Shown: piece after piece, positions 57,897 through 64,000 of the stretch
How positions within the stretch are numbered: position 1 is the stretch's first letter
Layout: the number at the start of each line of letters is the position of its first letter
DNA from: Russula earlei
Lineage: Eukaryota; Basidiomycota; Agaricomycetes; Russulales; Russulaceae
NCBI GenBank assembly: GCA_025769875.1
Contig: JAGFNK010000002.1
Span: 1 to 64,000, forward strand
DNA: 64,000 nt
Direction of reading: 5' to 3'
The notes under the pieces: generated by a model
Told to the model about the DNA's origin: nothing
Seen by the model: only the letters and a program-made list of their open reading frames with translations
Databases searched by the model: none
Made by a program: the position numbers and the translations under genes

Positions 57897-59620
57897 TCAA
57901 CTGCTAGTCGAGTTTTGGATGCTCCGGTTCCCGTCCCAGGCACGACGAGCAGCATTCTCAAACTCGACGCAATCGACCACGGAACCCGTCTTCCGGCTGT
58001 GCTCCGCCGCAAAAACTGTTAGATGGCTCTTGAGGACGTCCGTAACATCGGTGCCCAGCAGTCCCTGCTGCCTCGTCCACACGGCCTCGACAAACGCCTG
58101 TGCGAGTCCATAATCGCCGCCGCCGTGGCCCCCACCTTCGGCACGCGGTCGATGCACGGTCGTTTGACCCGTGCGGAAATCGGTCACAGTGAACTGCCTC
58201 ATGTCGCCGATGATCTCCCCGTGCGTAAAATGCAGACGGGTCTGTCGGTCACAGACCAGCGTGGTGTAGGCGACCATCGTGAAAGAGACGGTGGCGCCTG
58301 ATGCGTATTGGATGTTGACGACCTTCGATGCGTGCGTGTGCGATCAGTAAAGCGAACCCCTGCGCAGGTCGCATCGGAGATTCATATGCATCCCCTACCT
58401 GGTTGTCACAGACGTCATTGTCGCACTCGTACGCGCACTTCCCATAAGGCCCCTCCGCGAGCGCGTCTGACACGTTCTCTATATCTGGGATCCCGTCGAC
58501 GAGGGGGCTAACTGGCCAGCTTGTGTGTCCCCGGGCGACTCTGTCCAAATAAACTGACGAAAGGGATCAATTCACCCGTTCCACGCGCGCGTGGAGACCG
58601 AGCGGCAAGCGCGAACTCACTCTTCTTCGCGCTGTAGGGGCACTGCGGTTCGTACGCACAATCCAAGCAACGCGTCGCATCGCCCGCTTCTGCGGGCTTT
58701 GCGGACCTGCGGAAGTGCTGCAGTCCACCAAACGACGACACGCGGACAGGAGTATCTGGTGAGAACCAGTGGCACATGATGTCTATATCGCTGTGCGACG
58801 GGGGCTCATGATCAGTCGCGTGCACGGGGACCTTCGAGCAGCCTTGACCAGCTAAGCGAACTCGGACGTACTGGCAACTCTTCGTCATCAGCGAGAAGCT
58901 GCTTTCGCTCTCCTTGGACCAATTCCCGCGGACGTATGAGTGTGCAAAGTGCCAATGACCGACGGGCTCGAGATGCTGCGCGTTCACGAGTCGGCCGAGC
59001 TTTCCCGAGCATACGATCTCGGTTATGGCGCGAGAATATGGCGAATAGCGCAGAACTACACACGGAGATCAATCTTTTCATTTTCAAGGGGAGGAACGTG
59101 GCCGTGATCGGGAAGCGCACCATGTCCGAGCCCAAAGATGATGCCAGACCCTTTCACCGCAGCCTCGATCCGCAGACACTGTTCGACCGACGTCGCCATC
59201 GGCTTCTCGCACAAGATATCGTATCCCTGCGCAGCAAAGGCCTCGACCACTTCCGCGTGCATGTTGTCCTGGACTGCGACGATAACGGCATCTGCGAGAC
59301 GCTTTCCGGCAGCCTGGATGGCTTCTGCGGATGCCTTGTGGAACCGTTCCCAAGATTCGAATGCGAGACGGCCGTCGACGCCGTATCGATCTGCAAAGAG
59401 AGCCCTTGTCTTGGGCCGCGGCTCTGCAATGGCTACCACCTTGCACTTAAGGGGCTGCAGGATGGCATACCCCGCGTAGGCCTAAAGCGGAATTCGGTCA
59501 GGAGGAAGGTCGGCACACGTAGTAGGAGGGGATGCTGCGCACTCTCCCCCTCTGCCCACAGCCAATGATGGCGAGTGTGACTGGTTCAGCAGGTATCTTG
59601 ACGTCGTTGGGATTCGTCAT
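57897..59620 (-). CDS. Gfo/Idh/MocA-family oxidoreductase with extended C-terminal domain
   Basis: About six exons on the minus strand from the ATG at 59620 to the stop at 57897. The Rossmann fold begins VTLAIIGCGQRGRAYAGYAI. The nucleotide half includes ADAVIVAVQDNMHAEVVEAF and ILCEKPMAT, which carries the conserved EKP lysine. Later come GHVLRYSPYSRAI, HDIDIMCHWF with the catalytic-type Asp/His, and a Cys-rich insert (CLDCAYEPQCPYSAKK and CAYECDNDVCDNQ). Its ending is IQNSTSS. All junctions examined keep phase. The Cys-rich insert resembles that of a fungal subgroup of unknown substrate; metal binding there is only a possibility. Not a close copy of the oxidoreductase at 15214. Confidence 0.85.
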
Positions 59621-59877
59621 TCCTCGAGGGTTGCAGCAGAGAAACAATCCAGGGAGTCGGTTAATTTGCCTCATGTTGGCGGTGGTTTTATCAACCGAGT
59701 ATCCTAATAAAAGTATCTTGATCAAAGTATCCTGATCTGGGGCACTCTCCCGCGATGATGCGCGGATAATCGCAGACACATGAAGGTCGTTGGCAGAATC
59801 CGGGGGGGTCTGGGGGGTTTCCAGGTCCAGAGACGGGCCGCGTTAGTACCGAATGCTGAGAGCGAGTTGGGCGGGTC

Positions 59878-61382
59878 ATGCGACGATTGATTCCACGTCT
59901 GCTCAGGCGATTGAAAGCAACGTCCATCGTGCCCGAAAAAATCAGACCTCTACGCCGTCCAGCCAAAGGTGCAAAATCTTTACGCAAGCAGTTACCGCCT
60001 CCTCCGGTCTTCTTCGGGCGGTCTCAATCCGTCCTTCTCGATGCAGTCAATCCTATCATGCACCCCAAGGCGTACAGGCGGCACAAGAGCCTGCCTCCGC
60101 AGGTCAGACTGCTTGATTCTCAAAAGACGCGGACCATTTCTAGGGATGGGACGGTCGAAGACGACGTTCGCCGTGAAATGACATCGGAGGAGAGGGAGTG
60201 GTGGGCAAACCCATATCGTATGTTTCCCCTTTCTGGTTTCCTCGGTAAGTCCTGCTGACGACCGCGCTGTAGTCCGAATGCTGTCGACACCGCTACGGAG
60301 ATGTGCTCAGTCCTTGCGGTACCTCCCCAGTGGCACGTCGCCCCGATCCCCCTCGCCTGTACGACGGCCGCTGACTGACCGTGACTATGCCAGACTTTCT
60401 GATCCGCCTCTCTGTAAAGCGTGTGCCCTCTGCTCTGCGAGCCGGCTCCAAAAAGGGGCCGACGTACACCTTGGTCCCTGACGGTCTGCAACATCCCAAA
60501 TTCAAAGGGCTCGACAGCCGCAGGGGGCACTACGTCGTCTGCCGTCGTGCCGCCCTGCAAGAATTCGAGAAGAGAGGTACGGGTGCCGCATCCTCCGAGC
60601 CCAAAGCGGCGTTGAGAGAGAAACATTCATTCTCCTTTCAAGGGAACTACCGTCGCATAATGCCCACGGCCATCACGTTGCCCTCCTCATTGCGAGAGCA
60701 CATCAGCCACCTGCTGCGCTTACGTATTCTGCAGGAGCTGGAGCTCCTGGTCGAGCGATCGCAGGCTCGCCCGCAAGGAGCGGAGGAAGCCCCGCTCCTG
60801 CGGAGACTCACCTGGAGAGAATTCTCGGCCGTACGTGCCGGCAGGCACCCTCTCCAGGACCAGGACGCCGTCGCCGTCCTCGTCGTTCCCCCGCTCAATC
60901 GAGACCCCGTCACCAAGACGCGGCCTTCGCCCAGCGCGTCCCCGCTTCCGGAACCGCCCATGGAAGAACGACCGAGGACGCGCGACGGAGACCCGTTGCC
61001 GATGTCCACGATGTGTTATACCTTCTCGCCGAAAGACTACGAGGGTTTGCCGGACGTCATCACTCCTATGAGGGTCCCTCTCTATAACGGAGTTGCCCTA
61101 TTCCCTTCAAAGGCACAGCGTGCGGCACTACACGAGCGGTTGTGCGAGCTGCTCATGGTCGAAAGGCGTGCGCGCTGGCGCCAGCACGGCTTTGTTTCGA
61201 CCTCAGAGTCGAGTAAACCCCTTAGGAAAGACGCAGCGAGCCCTGCCTTCCTGCTTCGGTCAGGCGCCGAGACACTTCTGAGGGCCGATACGGTTCCTTT
61301 GGCCATTGCCTTGTGGCGACTGAGGATGTGGGAAGGTGACAGCTGGGAACGCGAGAATGGTACATGGGCGGCCATTATCTAA
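59878..61382 (+). CDS. Conserved basidiomycete protein, probably mitochondrial
   Basis: Exons 59878-60217, 60273-60332 and 60394-61382 give 462 residues, or 440 if a stop-free 66-nt intron at 60577-60642 is also removed. The N terminus is strongly basic and Arg-rich (MRRLIPRLLRRLKATSIV), as in mitochondrial presequences. Conserved-looking blocks are LPSDFLIRLSVKRVPSA, LVPDGLQHPKFKG, HLLRLRILQELELLVER and the C-terminal TVPLAIALWRLRMWEGD. I recall homologues as uncharacterised basidiomycete proteins; a mitochondrial ribosome or translation role would fit the basic composition but is a guess. The intron at 60333-60393 is GC-AG. Confidence 0.7.
60333..60393 (+). other. GC-AG intron
   Basis: Donor CAGTG|GCACGT, acceptor ATGCCAG, with CTGAC near the 3' end. 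Splicing creates YLPS-DFLIRLS in phase; no GT donor nearby gives this. Confidence 0.65.
60577..60642 (+). other. Stop-free 66-nt intron candidate
   Basis: GTACGG...TTTCAAG, length divisible by three and without a stop. Removal gives EKRGNYRRI, which matches the expected family pattern; retention adds 22 residues of low conservation. Confidence 0.5.
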
Positions 61383-61440
61383 TAATGTATATACCCTATA
61401 ATACTGTACGCAATACACATACCACGAGCCGGATGATAAG

Positions 61441-61457
61441 GTGTGTGTGTGTGTGTG
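61441..61457. repeat. (GT)n microsatellite
   Basis: About eight GT units followed by a short GA run, in the spacer between two convergent genes. Confidence 0.8.
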
Positions 61458-61508
61458 GAGAGAGAGAGAGGTGGGGAGATACGTGTAAGTACTACGAGAC
61501 CAAAAAAG

Positions 61509-63966
61509 TTACCGATTCAAACCGAAGCCCCTCGATCTGCTTCCACCACCCAAACCAGGAGCGCCTTGGGAAATGCTACCCACGTCTTTGACTCTCTTTT
61601 CCACCTCCACCACCTTCTCTTCCAATTCTCGCGAGGCGGCATCGATCCACTGCAGGCTTTCGAGGTGGTTGCTGAGCACTTGTGAGATCTGCGCCATCGG
61701 ATCGTCCGACGACACTGTTTTGCCTTCGCCCTGTCCTACGGACAATGAGTTCACAGACTCAATGAGTTGTGTCAACGAGGACAAAAGGTCGTCAAGATGG
61801 TTATGAAGCTCGGTTGCAAGCATGTAGCTGGGAAGAATAGGTCAACTCGCATAACTTGACGACGAAGGTTATACTTGCTTTTTGTCTCGTTCTGTGTCTG
61901 CAGGACCAGTATCGAGCGTCCGTAAGGTCCCACCCTGGCCACCAAGGATATCTGCCATTTGCTTCTCGTACATCTCAACTGTCGCAGTGAGCTCCTTTTC
62001 CTGTTGTTCGATGTGATCCAACGACTGGTCGATATCATTTTGTTCCCGTTCAGCAGCTAGAACATGACTATACAACGCCGCAAGCTGCAAGAGAGTTCGT
62101 GTCAAATCCACGCCGAGACAAAGTCAACATGGCAGGCCTACATTATTTCCATTCTCAATCAGGGAACGATCCCAAACCGCCACTTCTGTTGCAAATTTAT
62201 TGAATTCGCGCACATGGGCTTCCAGTTCATTCGACCACCTATTGATGATCTCTTCAATGCTCTTCCCCTTAAGCATGGATGGTGGAGGGACGGAAATGGC
62301 GGATGTGGTGGACATGATTCCAACGTTGGAGGGTGCTGTAAAACCGTGAATATTGGAGACTGCTGATTGAAATGTACGACCTACTTGCTACGGATCCCCC
62401 TAGTGGAGTTGCAGGCTTGGGAGCACCCGCAGTAGCGCTTCCCAAACCGGAGAACAATGCTTTACAAACACGAAGTCAAACCGGTGAAAAGCACCCATAG
62501 ATCTCGGGTACTCACAAGGGGCAGCAGGGCCGTTTTTTTTTCTCCGTGGCGGGCGCTGCAGAGGCTGTCGCTGTTCCAGTTGGTTGGCCACCAAGGGAGA
62601 AAGTTGGTAGAGTGGCTGTTGGAAAACGATGGAAAATTGAAGCCAAAGGAACGTGTAAAAACCTACTAGATGCGCCGTCTTTTCTCTCCTCGGGCTTTCC
62701 ATCTTTTCTCGCGGCAGCACCCAGATTACCAAAGAGCCCACCACTGGCTATGGTTCTTTATGTAACCGAAGAAACGAAGGCAAAAGAGTCAACTCTTACA
62801 TATACCAAGGGTTGAGGCCGCCTTCTCTCCTGTTGTAGCAGGGCCACTCAGATTGAAAACAGGCTGAGCGCTGGCCGCTTGTGTTGTGCCCATGGTTGAT
62901 GTTTTAAACACATTACTACCAGGCAGGGTGCTACTCGGGGCAGATGATGTGGAGGTCTCGCTGGGCTTCGGCGCGAGACCAGAGAACAGACTGGAACCAC
63001 TGCCTATAATATCGAGTTTCAGACAATTAGACCGGGATTTGTGTAATTAGCCGTGAATTCCACCTGTCGCAGCCGTGCCAGTGGACTGGCCTGTCCCTGT
63101 CATAGGGGTATTGAAGACTGAGGGTCGTTGGTATCAAAATTCTCTTTCGTACAAGTTCATGCTCACACGGAGGATTTGCGGGCTTCGTGGTGTTATCCGC
63201 TGGTTTGGTGTTTCCGAAAAGGCTCCCTAGAGTATTTGAGCCGGCGGAGGTACCGGCGGCCACTGCAGTTGTGCTGCCAGTTGTGCTGCCCCCGCTAGCA
63301 GGAGTGGTACCTCCTGTGCCCGAACCGAAGAGACCCCCACCAGGAGCCACAGGTTTCGGAAAACCAAACACGTTTCCTGACGCTGAACAAAACGTCTACC
63401 TCCGATATCGAATTGGAACAGTTGGCGCGTACCTCCAGTGGCAGCCGCATTTGTGGCGGTGGTGTTGCCAAACAGAGCTGACCCTGCCGTCGACCCAGAA
63501 GTACCAGGATTCGAACCTTGCATTCGAGAACAGCCCGCCCCCGGTGGTTGGGCCTGCGGTCCCTGTAGTCGCAGGCTTGCCTAAGAAACGTTGGATGAGT
63601 TGGGCTTGGGTCCCTGACGACGAAGTCAAAGTACACACCGAATAACCCCCCGCCGAATGGGCTGTTGGCCCCAGCTCCAGCAGGAGTGGACGCGCCCGGG
63701 TATAGGTTTCCACCACTACCAAATACACTTCCCCCCGGCCCAAAGGTATTTCCTGTAGTTCCAGAAGTCCCAGGGGCACCGGGCGTGTTTCCCGCCCCCG
63801 CCGCTGTCCCACCGAACGCGGAAATGTTTGTTGTGTTTACGCCCAGGTTGCCGAAAGGGTTTCCACTCGCAACTGGAGTAGAGCCAGGATTTGGCGTGGT
63901 TTGATTTTGATTTTGATTGGATGCGCCGCCGAAAATACCTTGACCTGCTCCGAAGTTGGTACTCAT
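61509..63966 (-). CDS. NSP1: FG-repeat nucleoporin, NSP1/Nup62 family
   Basis: A central-channel nucleoporin. The start at 63966 (MSTNFGAGQGIFGG) opens a long Gly/Thr/Asn-rich N-terminal region with FG, GLFG and PFG repeats split over several small exons (roughly 62400-63966). The C-terminal Nsp1 coiled-coil domain follows: PPPSMLKGKSIEEIINRWS, LAALYSHVLAAEREQND, HIEQQEKELTATVEMYEKQM, then YMLATELHNHLDDLLSSL. It ends at a basic, Gly-rich tail (SRSRGFGLNR). In other fungi this part forms the Nsp1-Nup57-Nup49 and Nup82 complexes. The intron at 61828-61878 is GC-AG with a consensus GCAAGT donor. FG-region exon borders were not all fixed. Confidence 0.88.
61828..61878 (-). other. GC-AG intron with consensus GCAAGT donor
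   Basis: A 51-nt intron, donor AAAAA|GCAAGT and acceptor TTCCCAG. Splicing gives RDKN-YMLATELH, the conserved Nsp1 sequence. The neighbouring GT two bases further in would shift the frame. Confidence 0.7.
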
Positions 63967-64000
63967 GGTTGGAGTGAGGCAAGACGATGCGCGCTCGCGT

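Overview
This is a nuclear segment of a filamentous basidiomycete, most likely an agaricomycete. The evidence is dense protein-coding genes on both strands, many 45-75 nt introns with GT/GC...AG ends, and typical agaricomycete families: F-box proteins of the LPDEVLVQIF type, a NACHT-WD40 protein, a DUF1399/glycine-rich protein, a membrane-anchored GH9 endoglucanase, a DUF7923-CCCH protein and a TRP-like channel. No bacterial, organellar or viral gene was recognised. Exon structures were worked out by hand from splice sites, reading phase and remembered family patterns; no database search was possible. Layout: 1-9 kb holds an edge fragment, an F-box gene, a small mitochondrial-type protein, a decayed P-loop ATPase-like gene carrying large inverted repeats, and an eleven-exon DUF1399 gene. 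9-27 kb is a compact conserved block: sulfite reductase flavoprotein (MET10-like), GH9 endoglucanase, a Gfo/Idh/MocA oxidoreductase divergent from GH9 with only 54 bp between start codons, an F-box gene, a HERP-like ubiquitin-like ER protein, a TRP-like channel and a conserved beta-propeller/CNH-like protein. 27-36 kb holds the PKA regulatory subunit, a single-pass membrane protein, and a divergent wax-synthase-like / questin-oxidase-like pair that may be a small secondary-metabolism unit. 36-44 kb is accessory: a gene-poor stretch, a disrupted NACHT gene with an intact array of twelve near-identical WD40 repeats, and a decayed reading frame. 44-64 kb is again conserved: C2H2-like zinc-finger protein, YTP1-like membrane protein, COQ2, RhoGDI, CCCH zinc-finger protein, CDT1, a second Gfo/Idh/MocA oxidoreductase, a mitochondrial-type protein and the nucleoporin NSP1. 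The most striking window-wide feature is uneven gene integrity. About a dozen long genes join in perfect phase, whereas MET10, wax synthase, questin oxidase, NACHT, YTP1-like, COQ2 and RhoGDI each need one or more single-base frame changes (and one lost splice donor). This is either recent pseudogenisation or residual indel error in the assembly, and it should be settled against reads before any of these genes is called dead. Other notable items are three GC-AG introns, a 13-nt micro-exon, a stop-free 66-nt intron and a near-perfect palindrome built from a Walker-B motif.
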